Assembly (NCBI RefSeq): GCF_026151205.1
Contig: NC_087073.1
Location: 13,101,837 to 13,165,836, forward strand
Length of the DNA: 64,000 bases
Reading direction: 5' to 3'
Source: Bolinopsis microptera
Taxonomy: Eukaryota; Ctenophora; Tentaculata; Lobata; Bolinopsidae
In this document: positions 10,860-23,207 of the stretch, piece after piece
How the letters are laid out: each line of letters opens with the position of its first letter
How positions within the stretch are numbered: the first letter of the stretch is position 1
Made by a program: the position numbers and the translations under genes
The notes under the pieces: model-generated
What the model saw: only the letters and a program-made list of their open reading frames with translations
Told to the model about the DNA's origin: nothing
Databases searched by the model: none

Positions 10860-11150
10860 ATTACAAGCGATATTTTTGAAAGTCTCGCAAACACACTTTG
10901 ACTAAGTGCCACTGTATTATTATACTGTAATCCATTTCAAGACCTGTAAATATCAATATTGTGCTCAAATCAGATCCTATGGCATGATCCATTTCTTGGC
11001 ACAGTTTCAAGATTCTGACACTGCAAAAGTATAAGCCCAGAGCCCACCCTCCAACTCAAATACAGTTACAGACTTTGAAACTGGATCATAGATCCATTTC
11101 TGGACAGATCGTTGCAATATTCTAACAAGTCCAAATAATGGTGCTAAAAA
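10860..11150. other. Spacer, nothing recognised
   Basis: No coding frame or repeat can be supported in this 290-bp stretch. Confidence 0.5.
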
Positions 11151-11774
11151 CACGTGTATGGCGGCCGAGATGGCTCACCAAAATTTTCACTGAAAATTTT
11201 GAATTAAAAAATTAATAATACAATTAATCACAAAAAAATAAAAACGATTTTGAATTTGATTTGTAACATGATTTTAAAATTTAAATAAAAAACGATTTCC
11301 ATATTGAAATTGAAAACGATTCTCATTTTGAAAACGATTTTGAGTTTGATTTTGATTTCAATTTTGATTTCAATTTTGATTTCAATTTTGATTTCAATTT
11401 TGATTTCAATTTTGATTTCAATTTTGATTTCAATTTTGATTTTGATTTTGATTTTGAAAACGATATTGATTTTGATTTCGAAAACGATATTGATTTTGAT
11501 TTTGAAAACGATATTGATTTTGATTTCAACATTTAAAAACGATATTGGTTTTGATTTTAAAACGATATTGATTTTGATTTTAAAAACGATTTTGATTTTG
11601 ATTTTGAAAACGATATTGATTTTGATTTTGAAAACGGTATTGATTTTGATTTTGAAAACAATTTTGATTTTGATTTTGAAAACCATTTTGATTTTGAAAA
11701 TGATTTTTTTTGCCCGTGGCGGCCGAGATGGCTCACCGGCCGAGATGGCTCAGCTAGCTAATTAGCTGTATGGT

Positions 11775-12142
11775 ATTTATGTTCCGGGGTATTTGGAACA
11801 GGTTTAGGGGTTTAAATAGTTAGTACCTGTCCCAAACCATCAGAAAAATCAAGTTTCGACCTCCCAACCCACTCAGGCCACTCCCAGGGGCCACGCCCAT
11901 CCCAAAATATCTGAAATCCAGGTCGAATCAAGATTGAAAATCTTTACCCCTGTAGGGGATTTATGTTCCGGGGTATTTGGAACAGGTTTAGGGGTTTGAA
12001 TAGTTATTACCTGTCCCAAACCATCAGAAAAATCAAGTTTCGACCTCCCAACCCACTCAGGCCACTCCCAGGGGCCACGCCTATCCCAAAATAGCTGAAA
12101 TCCAGGTCAAATCCCATACAAATCCAGACTGAGAATCTTTAC
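11775..12142. repeat. 184-bp tandem duplication in the left foldback arm
   Basis: Two consecutive copies run from ATTTATGTTCCGGGGTATTT to a CTTTACCCCTGTA segment, about 184 bp apart. The right arm carries a single copy (about 12455-12646, inverted), so the duplication explains part of the length difference between the arms. Confidence 0.8.
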
Positions 12143-12854
12143 CCCTGTATGAGATTTACGTTCCCGGGTAGGTGGCACAAGTTTTGGTGGTTAAGAAACT
12201 ATAACTAGTAACTGTCGTAAAGTTACAGGTCCATAATATGAAACACTGTGGTGGTATAATACCCAACGTATGTAATATTACTTTTGCCCTACCCCCCCCC
12301 CCCCCCTGTAGCTTTTCTGGGTTATCCGTGGTCCTTAGGGGCGGCCTGAGTGGGTCAAGATGTCAAAACTAGGTTTTAATGATGGTTTACGACAGTTACT
12401 AGTTACTTAAACCACCAAAACTTGTGACACCTACCCGGGAACATAAATCTCATACAGGGGTAAAGATTCTCAGTCTGGATTTGTATGGAATTTGACCTGG
12501 ATTTCAGCTATTTTGGGATGGGCGTGTCCCCTGGGAGTGGCCTGAGTGGGTTGGGAGGTCGAAACTTGATTTTTCTGATGGTTTGGGACAGGTACTAACT
12601 ATTCAAACCCCTAAACCTGTTCCAAATACCCCGGAACATAAATCCCATACAGCTAATTAGCTAGCTGAGCCATCTCGGCCGGTGAGCCATCTCGGCCGCC
12701 ACAGGCAAAAAAAATCATTTTCAAAATCAAAATGGTTTTAAAAATCAAAATCAAAATGGTTTTCAAAATCAAAATCAATATCGTTTTCGAAATCAAAATC
12801 AATATCGTTTTCAAAATCAAAATCAATATCGTTTTAAAAATCAAAATCAATGAC

Positions 12855-15800
12855 AAATTCATCAAGAAATGCTCAGTTAAGACAGATGGACAAGATCCAT
12901 GGTTTGACTCAGAGTGCTATGATGCATGGCGCAAGAAAATAAGACTGCATAAAGATAGACATAAAAGCGATAGAGCCCAAATAGCGTTCTCCCTCGCCAG
13001 GAAAAACTTCAAAAATGTGGTTGCTCAAAAAATGCGAGAAACATTAAATAAATCAGATGATAGCGCTCTTGTAACAAAAAAATTCTAGTCATATGTAAAA
13101 TCAAAAACAGCTAGTCAAAGAATTCCTGAGTTTGTAAGCTACAACGGCATTGTCCGCAACTGCCCAGAGGACCAGGCCAACTTATTTAATGGCTTTTTCT
13201 TCGAGCAGTTCTCTGAAGCATCATTATACGACATAGATATTGATTATTCAAACGATTGGCGCTTTGATATTGCATTTGACCACCAAAGGGTCCACAAAAT
13301 CCTTTCCAATATTAACTCTAACAAAGCTTATGGGCCTGATGGTATTCATACTTACTTGGGTTATTTGGGGTTGCTTCATAGATCAGCTCTATCGGGTGAT
13401 CAGAACGGCTGACCACCCGTGCAGCGAAGTTGCTGTCTTTTCTGCGCTCCAGTTCAATAACGAATTCCCGTTCTGGCAACAATATCCAGTAACAGGAGGT
13501 TCGTCCGGAATAAATGTAACAAACTCTGTCAACAATGACTTGAAGCGTAGGGGGTCCTCGATAAGGTGCAGGTTTGCGGGAATGATGTTCCGCAATCGAG
13601 GCCCCATCACTACAAATGAGCTGTCAAAGATCGATTGATTCCTTTGGCTACTGGACGTTGACAAGCTAGGGACTACTGCTTTCTGGCCATAACGGAGTGT
13701 ATCTGTAAACTGAACGTTGACATCATTAGGACACTTCTTGTGTAGGATCTTCCACATATGAATGATAGTGTAACGTTCTCTCCTCCGTTGAAGTGACATC
13801 AATTTTAAGGCCTTCAGCCTCTGCCAATAGTTCAGATGTTGCACACCATGTATTTTGGACGTAAATGTACGTTGTACTCCCTCTAGCTCAGCGATATCAG
13901 CTTGCTTAGTTGAATTCCAGAGGGGACAACAGTACTCGAGATGGCTTCTGACTAATGACTTGTAGAGGGTCAGCATAGTGATCTTGTTTCTCGATCTAAA
14001 AGCGCTCAGAACCCAAGAGGCAACTTTACGGGCACGATCTGCTATCATAGTAACATGGGAGCTCCAAGACATGAGTCCGCCGAGATCAAAACCCCCAGGT
14101 CTTTGACTGCATCCGTAGGGTACATTATGTTACCATGCGAAACTTGATAAGTTTGTGTCAGGATGGCAAACGGGAGGTCTTGCAAGCTGTTTCGGGGACA
14201 GTGTTTGTGCACGAGTATCTCAAATTTATCCTCATGGAATGACATGTTATTGCATCTTGCCCAGTCGATGACAGAGTTGAGATCATTTTGCAGTATACTT
14301 GCATCTTCAAGTGTATAGATGTGCCTCAAAATCCGTGTATCGTCAGCAAAGAATCTAATGACACATCCTGTGATGCACAGCTTCATGTCATGAATGAACA
14401 AAATGAAAAGCAGCGGGCCCAAAACTGTACCCTGTGGCACTCCGCTTATGATTGCTGCAGCAAGTGACGACATCCCGTCCAACACAACACACTGTGTGCG
14501 GTCACTTAAGAAGGATTCGATCCACGACACCACCTTTTCGTGAATGGGAAACTTTTGAAAAACTTTGCTGTTGGGCTTGCATACCCATTATCACTATTAT
14601 TTCATTCATGTTACAACATTGGGACATTACCTAGGGAGTGGAAACTGGGAAACGTTGTACCCATTATATTAAAGGTGATAAACATGAGGTTTCAAATTAT
14701 AGGCCAATATCCCTTACATGCTTAATCACCAAAGTTCTTGAACGCATAATAAAAGATGAGTTACTTGCACTTACTAACTGCATGATCAACGATAAACAAC
14801 ACGGTTTTCGAGCTGAAAGATCATGTGCAACTAATCTTGTAGGTCTATGTGACAGCCTAGCTCTCTCACTGAATGAAAATATGAGAACAGATGTAGTCTA
14901 CTTTGATTTTGCCAAAGCTTTTGACTCGGTTGATGATGATCTTATATTATTTAAGCTTAAGAGCAAATTTGGTATTGATGGGAGGCTACTAAAATTCATC
15001 ACTGATTATCTAAGAGACAGGCAACAACAGGTCTTGATAAGTGGTAAGTTTTCTTCTGTGAGAAACGCCCAGTCTGGTGTACCACAAGGGTCAATTTTGG
15101 GACCATTGTTGTTCATTATGTTCATTGATGATATATCAGTGGGGATTTCACCAGGTACACAACTGTGACTGTATGCCGATGATACTAAAATTTGGCGTGT
15201 GATTGTTTCGGAGTCTGATATCCTGCGACTGCAGAAGGACATTGATTATCTCCATGACTGGTCACTTTCTAATAAAATGAGATTTCATCCCGACAAATGT
15301 AAGGTCCTCACCGTCGCAGGAAGGATATCCGAAACAGTTTCCCTCCTTAGTGTCCTACCACTCTTTAACTTTGTATACTCCATGGGAAGAATCGCACTTG
15401 ACTATGTCGATCATGAAAAGGATCTGGGTGTTTTTGTGACCAAGAATCTCGACTGGCAAGACCAGTGCTCTAAAGTCCTTTCAAAGGCCAACCAAAGATT
15501 AGACATGGCAAGGAGAAATTGCTATTTTGTTCAAGATGAAAATCGTCGTAGAGTACTGTATCTCACTTTAATGAGAAGTCAATTTGAGCATTGCTCAGTT
15601 ATATGGAGACCGGTCACAAAATCCCAGATAAGCAAGCTGGAGGGCCTCCAAAAGCGTGCTATTAAGAGGATTCTTCACGAGGAGTATATGAGTTATCCAC
15701 CATCCACATACATTCAAAAATGCAGACAGCTTAAGATTATGCCCATAGAAGACCGCTTCGACTTTCTTGACCTTATTTTCTTCTTTAAAATTGTGAAGCA

Positions 15801-16101
15801 ACATATACCTGTCACTTTACCCTCATATTTGCAACCATTTCAAGGCCACTCAAGGTTAAGAAATAGCCACATGGACCCCTTATGTTTTGTAAGCTCAATC
15901 TTACCACGAGCAAGCTCTAACGCTTTTGCTAAGAACTTTTACTTTAGGACCCATTCCAAATGGAATCATATTCCTCTAGCTATACGTGAGATAGAGACTA
16001 TTTCTGAGTTCAAAAGCAAATTGACCTCCTACATGTGGGATAAAATTCTGCCGGAGGACTTTGATTATGATCTAGATTATTCCCTCGAGACAGAGATGTG
16101 A
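12855..16101 (+). pseudogene. LINE-B ORF2 remnant (reverse transcriptase)
   Basis: Coding segments before the LINE-C insertion read DPWFDSEC, KKFxSYVKSK and NKAYGPDGIH. Those after it read GKLLKNFAVGLAYPL, NYRPISLTCLI, FDFAKAFDSVDDD, SGVPQGSILGPLL, LYADDTKIW and the C-terminal domain to a stop at 16101. Breaks seen are an in-frame TAG at 13086-13088, the LINE-C insertion exactly between the codons for GIH and GKL, a frame change near 14665-14690, and a TGA at 15166-15168 just before YADD. It cannot encode a working RT. Confidence 0.85.
13350..14545 (-). mobile_element. LINE-C: 5'-truncated antisense LINE inserted in LINE-B
   Basis: The minus strand encodes the second half of an RT: VVSWIESFLSDR, SGVPQGTVLGPLLFILF, FADDTRILR, then the C-terminal segment with YKSLVRSHLEYCCPLWN. 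One frame change lies near 14050-14070. It belongs to the CR1/L2/Jockey group but is distinct from LINE-A and LINE-B. The insertion points are sharp because the interrupted LINE-B codons rejoin directly; no target-site duplication is evident. Confidence 0.85.
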
Positions 16102-16884
16102 TGCAGTCTACCTAAAAGCTAACAATATGTTCATAAGAGCCTAAATCCCTGTTGTCTGTATTTCTCATTTTAGTGCATATCATCACATCATGGATTTCAC
16201 TTTATTATATGATTTGATTGCTTTTGATATTTTTGTGTGATTCTATTTGAAATTCTATTTAAAATTCAAGATTTCCGTGGGCCCATACTTGTGCGGAGGT
16301 GCTTTTTGCTCTCAACATCTGTGTTTTGGTGACCCTCAGGTCTTTGATTACATACATTTTGTCCTAGAAAATCTGATTTTATCGGAGTCTTATACTTTTG
16401 AGAATATTTAATGTTGTTCATTCATTGTGTAAATTTGTATGTAATTGATTGATTTGAAAGATTTCAATAAAAAAAACGTTTTTAAAATCAAAACCAATAT
16501 CGTTTTTAAATGTTAAAATCAAAATCGTTTTCAAAATCAAAATCAAAATCGAAATCAAAATCAAAATCAAAATCAAAATTGAAATCAAAATTGAAATCAA
16601 ATTCAAACTCAAAATCGATTTCAATTTCAATATGAAAATCGTTTTTTATTTAAATTTTAAAATCATGTTTCAAATCATATTCAAAATCGTTTTTATTTTG
16701 TGATATAATTGTATTATTAATTTTTTAATTCAAAATTTTCAGTGAACATTTTGGTGAGCCATCTCGGCCGCCATACACGTGTTGTCTCTTTACTTTTTTT
16801 CGTACTATAAGACTCTAGGTAGACGGTGCGGGACGCATCACGTGATCGAGTATCTCACGTGTGAGAGAAGCTCACCGTGCCAGG

Positions 16885-16911
16885 TAAGGTCAATCGGGGT
16901 TTTACTGTATC
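16885..16911. mobile_element. Solo right end of the CAGTAAAACCCC MITE family
   Basis: GTCAATCGGGGTTTTACTG followed by TA matches the terminus of the complete MITE at 25286-25471. No left end is found nearby. Confidence 0.5.
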
Positions 16912-17035
16912 AGCTGTTGAGCTGTGGCAAAAAACTGGTCCTCGGGGCGTGGGTTCGTATCCCACCTGCATGGCCCCCAGATATAGAAAATAGTGTTTCT
17001 GGGGTTAAGTATTACTATTAGAGCTCTAGTCACGT
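16912..17035 (+). repeat. Possible tRNA-derived SINE fragment
   Basis: GTGGGTTCGTATCCCACC resembles an RNA polymerase III B box and T-arm (GGTTCGANTCC consensus) with a perfect GTGGG/CCCAC stem. The upstream A box is poor and there is no poly(A) or terminator of note. A chance match or a decayed tRNA-like sequence is possible. Confidence 0.3.
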
Positions 17036-17111
17036 ATTATATTGTCTCCGATTTTGATAAATTTGGTACCAAAAGTTGCTTTTAAGTGTGAATAATGCAA
17101 ATTCACCGTGC

Positions 17112-17121
17112 AGTATATAAG
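17112..17121 (+). promoter_or_regulatory. TATA box of the ankyrin-XK-like gene
   Basis: GTATATAAGG lies about 75 bp before the ATG, which leaves room for a transcription start around 17145 and a short leader. No other TATA-like element sits so well placed in the upstream 300 bp. Confidence 0.6.
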
Positions 17122-17194
17122 GGCGTATTAAGATACAATTTTCTTGTTATCGCTAACATTCTTTTATAGCGTAGCGTAGGAGAGATGAGATAGG

Positions 17195-20100
17195 ATGAGT
17201 CAGAGTGATGATGTGGAAGAACGAGAAGAGCTACTGTCGGAGGTGCAACAATTAGATGGTGTCACTACATTGCACCAGACTGCTCAGAAGGGGGACATCA
17301 AGTTAGTAAATGATTGTCTGGTGGATGTACATATAGATGTTAAGGACAAACGCGGTAGGACACCCATTATGTACGCGGCATGGTCTGACGAAATAGAAAT
17401 GGTTAAGCATCTATTAAATCTGGGATCTGACATTAGTTATAAAGATAGCAGTGGATGGAATATTTTACATCACGCAGTACAGAAAACCTCTATGAGAACC
17501 GTAAAATATCTTTGCGTCCGCGATGACTTTGATGTGAATGTTCAAGATAATACTGGAAGAACTACTTTAATGTATGCGGCAAAAGCAGGACAAACTGATA
17601 TTATCGAAGCCCTCTTAACTGATGACCGGGTAGAAGTTAACCAGTGTACTAAGAACGGAACAACTGCATTGATGTTTGCGGCATATGCAGGACACACTGA
17701 GGTTATCACCGCCCTCATAACTGATGACCGGGTAGAAGTTAACCAGTGCAATGAGAACGGAACAACTGCATTGATATGTGCGGCAGAAGCAGGACACACT
17801 GATGTTATCACCGCCCTCATAACTGATGACCGGGTAGAAGTTAACCAGTGCAATGAGAACGGAACAACTGCATTGATATGTGCGGCAGAAGCAGGACACA
17901 CTGATGTTATCACCGCCCTCATAACTGATGACCGGGTAGAAGTTGACCAGTGTACTAAGAGCGGATCAACTGCATTGATATGTGCGGCAAAAGCAGGACA
18001 CACTGAGGTTATCACCGCCCTCATAACTGATGACCGGGTAGAAGTTAACCAGTGCAATGAGAACGGAACAACTGCATTGATATGTGCGGCAAAAGCAGGA
18101 CACACTGAGGTTATCACCGCCCTCATAACTGATGACCGGGTAGAAGTTAACCGGTGTACTAAGAACGGAACAACTGCGTTGATTTCTGCGGCATATGCAG
18201 GACACACTGATGTTATCAAAGCCCTCCTAAGTGATGACAAGGTAAGAGTTAACCAGTGTACTAAGAACGGAACAACTGCGTTGATTTCTGCGGCAACAGC
18301 AGGACACACTGAGGTTATCACCGCCCTCATAACTGATAACCGGGTAGAAGTTAACCGGTGTACTAAGAACGGAACAACTGCGTTGATTTCTGCGGCAGAA
18401 GGAGGACACACTGAGGTTATCACCGCCCTCATAACTGATGACCGGGTAGAAGTTAACAGGTGTACTAAGACGGAACAACTGCGTTGATTTCTGCGGCAGA
18501 AGGAGGACACACTGAGGTTATCACCGCCCTCATAACTGATGACCGGGTAGAAGTTAACCGGTGTACTAAGAACGGAACAACTGCGTTGATTTCTGCGGCA
18601 ACAGCAGGACACACTGAGGTTATCACCGCCCTCATAACTGATGACCGGGTAGAAGTTAACCAGTGTACTAAGAACGGATCAACTGCGTTGATGTATGCGG
18701 CATCTGCAGGACAAACTGAGGTTATCAAAGCCCTCATAACTGATGACCGGGTAGAAGTTAACCAGTGTACTAAGAACGGAAGAACTGCATTGATATGTGC
18801 GGCAGAAGGAGGACACACTGAGGTTATCACCGCCCTCATAACTGATGACCGGGTAGAAGTTAACCAGTGTACTAAGGACGAATCAACTGCGTTGATGTAT
18901 GCGGCAGAAGGAGGACACACTGAGGTTATCACCGCCCTCATTACTGATGACCGGGTAGAAGTTAACCAGTGTACTAAGAACGGAAGAACTGCATTGATAT
19001 GTGCGGCAGAAGGAGGACACACTGAGGTTATCACCGCCAGTGTGATGAGGACGGAAAAACTGCGTTGATGTATGCGGCATCTGCAGGACACACTGAGGTT
19101 ATCACCGCCCTCATAACTGATGACCGGGTAGAAGTTAACCAGTGTACTAAGAACGGAAGAACTGCATTGATATTTGCGGCAAAAGCAGGACACACTGATG
19201 TTATCACCGCCCTTATAACTGATGACCGGGTAGAAGTTAACCAGTGTGACGAGGACGGAAAAACTGCTTTTTTTCTGGCGATGAAAGAAAGCGAATTTGA
19301 AGCAGCTTATATTTTAGTCGATAATGCGGACCAGCTTTTTTGTTCAATAGGAGACAATTTTGGATCAACTCACCTAATCCTGGCTCTTGAAGGAAAGCAC
19401 ACGAATTTGATGAAAGCAATTGTGAACAAAATGGGTATAAATAATGTGGAGGTGAACATGACTAATGCAAAAGGAACATCAATTCTTCATACTGGAGTTA
19501 ACGAAAATGATATTGAGCTCGTGAATTTGATATGCCAAAATCCAAATGTAAAAAACGTCAAAAACATCGAAGATCTAACTCCAATAGACATTGCTGTTAA
19601 GGAAAAGCTTTACCCGATGTTATGGAATCTGGTGGAAAATTTGCCGCCAGAAGAAATAGATGTTAATAAGTCGTACAAAGAAGGGGACACACTGCTTCAT
19701 TTCGCTGTAAAACAAGGCGAACTTGCTGCAGCTAGGCACATCTGCTCCCATCCTGATGTTAAATGCAAGGAAAACGACAGTGGCGTTAATCCGTTACAAC
19801 TGGCGAATTCAGAGCTGAATTTGCCATTACGCTTCCTTTTGTGCATTTACAAACTTCCCGGCACCAAAGTCAAGTACCGTGATAATATAAATAATCAATA
19901 CCAAGGAAAAGGAATTATTCATATTGCAGCGGAGCTTCGCGATCAGGAAGAATGTAACTATACTTACTAAAAGAATTCTCTAATATTGACGTAAACGCCA
20001 GGGACAGTGAAGATAGGACTGCGTTACACATAGCAGCAGCCAATAATGATGTGGATACCACAAAGGCCCTTTGCAAATTCCAATCCATTGACATCAACTT

Positions 20101-22696
20101 AGGATATCCTCTATTAGCAGCTATTAAGTACAAAAACGTGGATGTTGCAATTTTTTTGCTCTCCCTGCCAACAATCGATTTGGACGTAGAAGACAGCGCT
20201 GGTAATAACATTTTCGAGATAGTCTGTGATCTTATAGAAAGGAGTTCAACGGAGCAATTTGCCTGCATTACATCAACGGGATCTTCTAAACCATCAAAAC
20301 GCCTCGAAAAAGCAATTTTAGCTGTAATATGTGAAGTGGATTATAATTCAACCCAAGAAAACACAAAAATTCGTGGCCCTTCACAAGAAACACGACAAGA
20401 AAAAATACCAGAAACTTTAAAATTCCTGCTCGAATTTAAAAGCCAGGAGAATCAGTCAATTCTGTCGCTGCTTCAGGACAAAATCACGGTTTTTTCAAGT
20501 TCTGATGATGAACAAGATGCAGCCAAATTCAAGATTGCATCAGCAATTCTTAACTTAATAATTGTCGGCTTACAGAAATATGCAGACGACGATGATCTTA
20601 GATATACTTTCTATAAAGAGTTTATGTACATACCCTTAGTTCGTATATTTGTCGATATGCAAGAAATTACCAAAAGTGATCATACTGCTTCTATCAAGGT
20701 AATGAAGCTTGTATATGTAACATTGCAAGCTAACGCAGACTGCCAGATATCAGAGAAGGAATTCCTTAGAAATGCCCTGCAGGGACAGCTTCACTCAAGG
20801 TTTAAGAGAACAATCAACATTTTAGGACAAACAGTGGACAGTGTTGAAAAATGTAATGACATTCAGCTCATGGCAATGAATATTTACGATACGTATTTCA
20901 AGAAGGAAAAAGGATGCTGTACTCAGGTGAGGAAATTCTTCAAAGGCTGGGAGATTTGGATGGCTGAAAAATTGGGGTTACACAAATGCAGTGAGAGAGG
21001 CATCACCACATTACTTTTTCCTATTCCAGGTGCACTAACTCATTTACTTGATTTTGCTCTGGATGTTAAAGTAGGGGTTGAATCTCTTCAAGGATTTTCA
21101 CAAAGGCTGGGAGGATTCATGATTGCTTTGGTGATTTCTACTCTAATTCATGAAAATTATCGGTCTAGTGTTGAGCTCTACAAAGCGGAAATGGAGCGTC
21201 TCCGAATCAGTCTTGGCAGATTTGTATTGAACGAAAACGATTGGATTGAAAATTCGTCCCTGAACTACAGCGAAAAATATTGCAGGAAATTATTTTTGCA
21301 ACTATGTTGTCCGTTCAAGATGAAAAAGGGTGAAAAGAAGAGAGCTCTACTATTTAACATCTTTACAATATGCCAGATGAGGCCAGTGGTTGACCGCCTG
21401 ATGGTATTTATGCACTCCCCAACAAAGATTCGGACTGTAATCTGCCAGAATTCAGCACAGAAGTTACTGCACCAGTATTTCATGATTACAGAGCAGATAC
21501 CAGAGTTGATTATACAATTTTATATTTTTCAGATATATTTCAATAACATCGCCACAGAATCCTTGTCGCTCAAAGATAGTAGCACTGCAGATATTGCATC
21601 ACAACATTCGGGTAACAGCACTGCAAATAACGCTTCGCATTGTTTTGAGTGCATTGGCAAGTTGCACAATTTTACGTACGATTGTGAGTTTTTCGATGGA
21701 CAAAAAAACTTTTTTGGAATCGAAACAAGTGCAAATTGGTATCTGATCATTTCGATGATTATCCCATTTCTTAAAATGCCAGCAAGTACAGTTTCACTTG
21801 AAGGGGCATTTAGAAAATTAGACCCACTCACCCCAAAGATGTCAGGCAGTGCCTCCACTCTGCTTTACCTAACTTATTTAATCATGATCCCTTCTAGACT
21901 GTTCCTCCATGCGGGTCTAATGCACGCCACTCCAAACCATTTCTACAATGTTGGATGGATTTTATTCTTTACTTTAATTTGGTTCTTCATTAACGCAAGG
22001 GTTATCTTCAAAGATTTCAAAGAAAGACAGCTCAGTCCCACAGCTATGGTCAGAAAGAGTTTTCTGCTCCTTTTGTTCAGCTTTAGAGATTTTTGGGTGA
22101 TCTCTCTGCGGGATACAACAGCTTATATGTCCAAACCTTCTGAAGTATCGTACAAATCATTAAGAAGCTACAAGAGGGTCATGTTGATATCGACTTTTCA
22201 TTTCCTTGAAGGAGTGGCGGGTGCTGTATTCATTGAGCACTTCTTTCCTTGCGGTACAAACTCTGATGTGTTCAAATACCAAGGATGGTTATGGCTCATT
22301 TTGTTCATCATTTCCTCAACATGCCTAGTTCTATTGGCATACACTCTACAGCCACAAATGTGTCACCTCATTCCCAAAAGATTCCCGATCAAATTTTTGT
22401 TCATCGGTAGCTTTGGGTTGATAATGTTGATGTATGCTTATATGGTAAAATCATTCATTGATGAGGATTTGGCAACTAAAATCACCGTCATCATCGTTCC
22501 AGTACTGTTTTTCATTGTCTGTGTTTTGGTTTATCTGGGTCTCAGATACTTTGGAGAGGCTAAGGATAAAAAGAAAGGAGAGGATGGCGGAGATTCAGAA
22601 ACTGATTCCGAGGTAATGGTAGATACTGACCGAGAATTAGACACCCTTAGTGGAGAGGGAGAGTCTAGTCAACGTCTTTTAGATACCTTTGTTTGA
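17195..22696 (+). CDS. Ankyrin-repeat protein with XK-related-like multipass domain (three frame changes)
   Basis: Single-exon gene, about 1830 codons. The acidic N terminus is followed by 3-4 diverged ankyrin repeats, about 17 near-identical 34-residue repeats (TALI.AA.AGHTEVI.ALITDDRVEVN), and more diverged repeats to about 20200. From about 20800 follow roughly ten hydrophobic segments, including LLFPIPGALTHLLDFALDV, ITEQIPELIIQFYIFQIYF, WYLIISMIIPFL and LIMIPSRLFLHAGLM. The (I/A)PEL.IQ.YI, IISMI...K and (I/A)SR.F..A patterns recall XK/XKR proteins, some of which are phospholipid scramblases; the assignment is tentative, and a TRP-like channel is less likely because I see no pore signature. 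The tail is acidic. Frame changes: one missing base near 18470, a deletion of about 31 bases near 19036, and one near 19955. The 880 codons after the last change have no stop, so assembly error or a very recent lesion is likely. Confidence 0.7.
17560..19260 (+). repeat. 102-bp tandem repeat coding for ankyrin repeats
   Basis: About 17 units, each 102 bp (34 codons), are nearly identical at the DNA level, for example GACCGGGTAGAAGTTAACC in almost every unit. The synonymous sites are also conserved, which points to recent duplication or gene conversion rather than protein selection alone. Two of the three frame changes of the gene fall inside this array. Confidence 0.9.
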
Positions 22697-23201
22697 GTCG
22701 CTCAATATAAAGAACCTTGTCTCTCTAAAACAAATCTTAATGATGTTCTGTAATTATTTTTAAAAAGGTTTCTTTTTTTCCGTGCTGATTTCTAAAAGTT
22801 GTGAATGATAGTTATTTTTTGAAAAGCTTCAAATATCCAAGGTTTTATTCCCATTATTGCCAAAAACTATTTAATTAACTTATATATTAGTAGTGGAAAG
22901 CATATTTAATTCGATTTTTACTATTACTTGATTTTGCAGTACTTTTCGTTGAGTAAGGTTTTTTAATGCTCAGCATATGTTTTATACTATAATCATTTAT
23001 ATCATGATCATGGACCAGTCTTTTATCTCTTTATTGCATTAAACTATGTACCTACTAATCTTCTATCTTTCGAATTCAAGCAGTTTTATTATAAATTTAT
23101 TTTTAATTGTACGACTAATTGGATGCACCCAATTTTTGTCCACTTAAGAATGTCGTAAATAACTAAATATTTGGTATCTTCTTTCGTTATACCCCTGTTT
23201 C

Positions 23202-23207
23202 AATAAA
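23202..23207 (+). terminator. Poly(A) signal of the ankyrin-XK-like gene
   Basis: AATAAA in an AT-rich stretch about 500 bp after the stop codon; the most canonical hexamer downstream of the gene. The 3' UTR before it shows nothing else. Confidence 0.45.

Larger units (their letters stand above)
12846..16476 (+). mobile_element. LINE-B: 5'-truncated CR1/L2-like LINE inside the foldback element
   Basis: LINE-B begins within the linker between endonuclease and RT and ends with a 3' UTR closing in ATTTCAATAAAAAAAACG. It is a relative of LINE-A (for example FDFAKAFDSV and YADDTKIWR are shared) but is a separate, more decayed subfamily. Both junctions fall in the AATCAAAAT simple repeat of the foldback element, which fits insertion there. 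It contains the antisense LINE-C insertion. Confidence 0.85.
11151..16781. mobile_element. Foldback (giant palindrome) element, split by nested LINEs
   Basis: The ends are exact inverse copies starting CACGTGTATGGCGGCCGAG. The inner ends are also inverted: GCTAATTAGCTAGCTGAGCC at about 12650 mirrors 11745-11765. Removing the LINE block (12846-16476) makes the right arm (12386-12846 joined to 16477-16781) mirror the left arm (11151-12215) almost throughout, including the ATTTTGATT-type simple repeat and its irregularities. The original element was therefore about 2.0 kb and nearly palindromic, with a spacer of roughly 170 bp containing a run of 17 or more C. No transposase is visible, so it was non-autonomous. 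The superfamily is unknown. Confidence 0.8.

Noticed and set aside
11228-11765. Low-complexity ORFs of Ile/Lys/Leu on both strands
   Set aside because: They are translations of the ATTTTGATT simple repeat in the foldback arm; no coding evidence.
17542-19193. Long minus-strand open frames (up to 356 codons) across the ankyrin array
   Set aside because: They mirror the 102-bp repeat of the plus-strand gene; the same antisense frame is simply repeated, and the products have no domain character.
17195-22696. TRP channel identity for the ankyrin membrane protein
   Set aside because: Ankyrin repeats plus membrane segments suggest TRPA at first sight, but no TRP box or pore loop is visible and the helix motifs fit XK-related proteins better.
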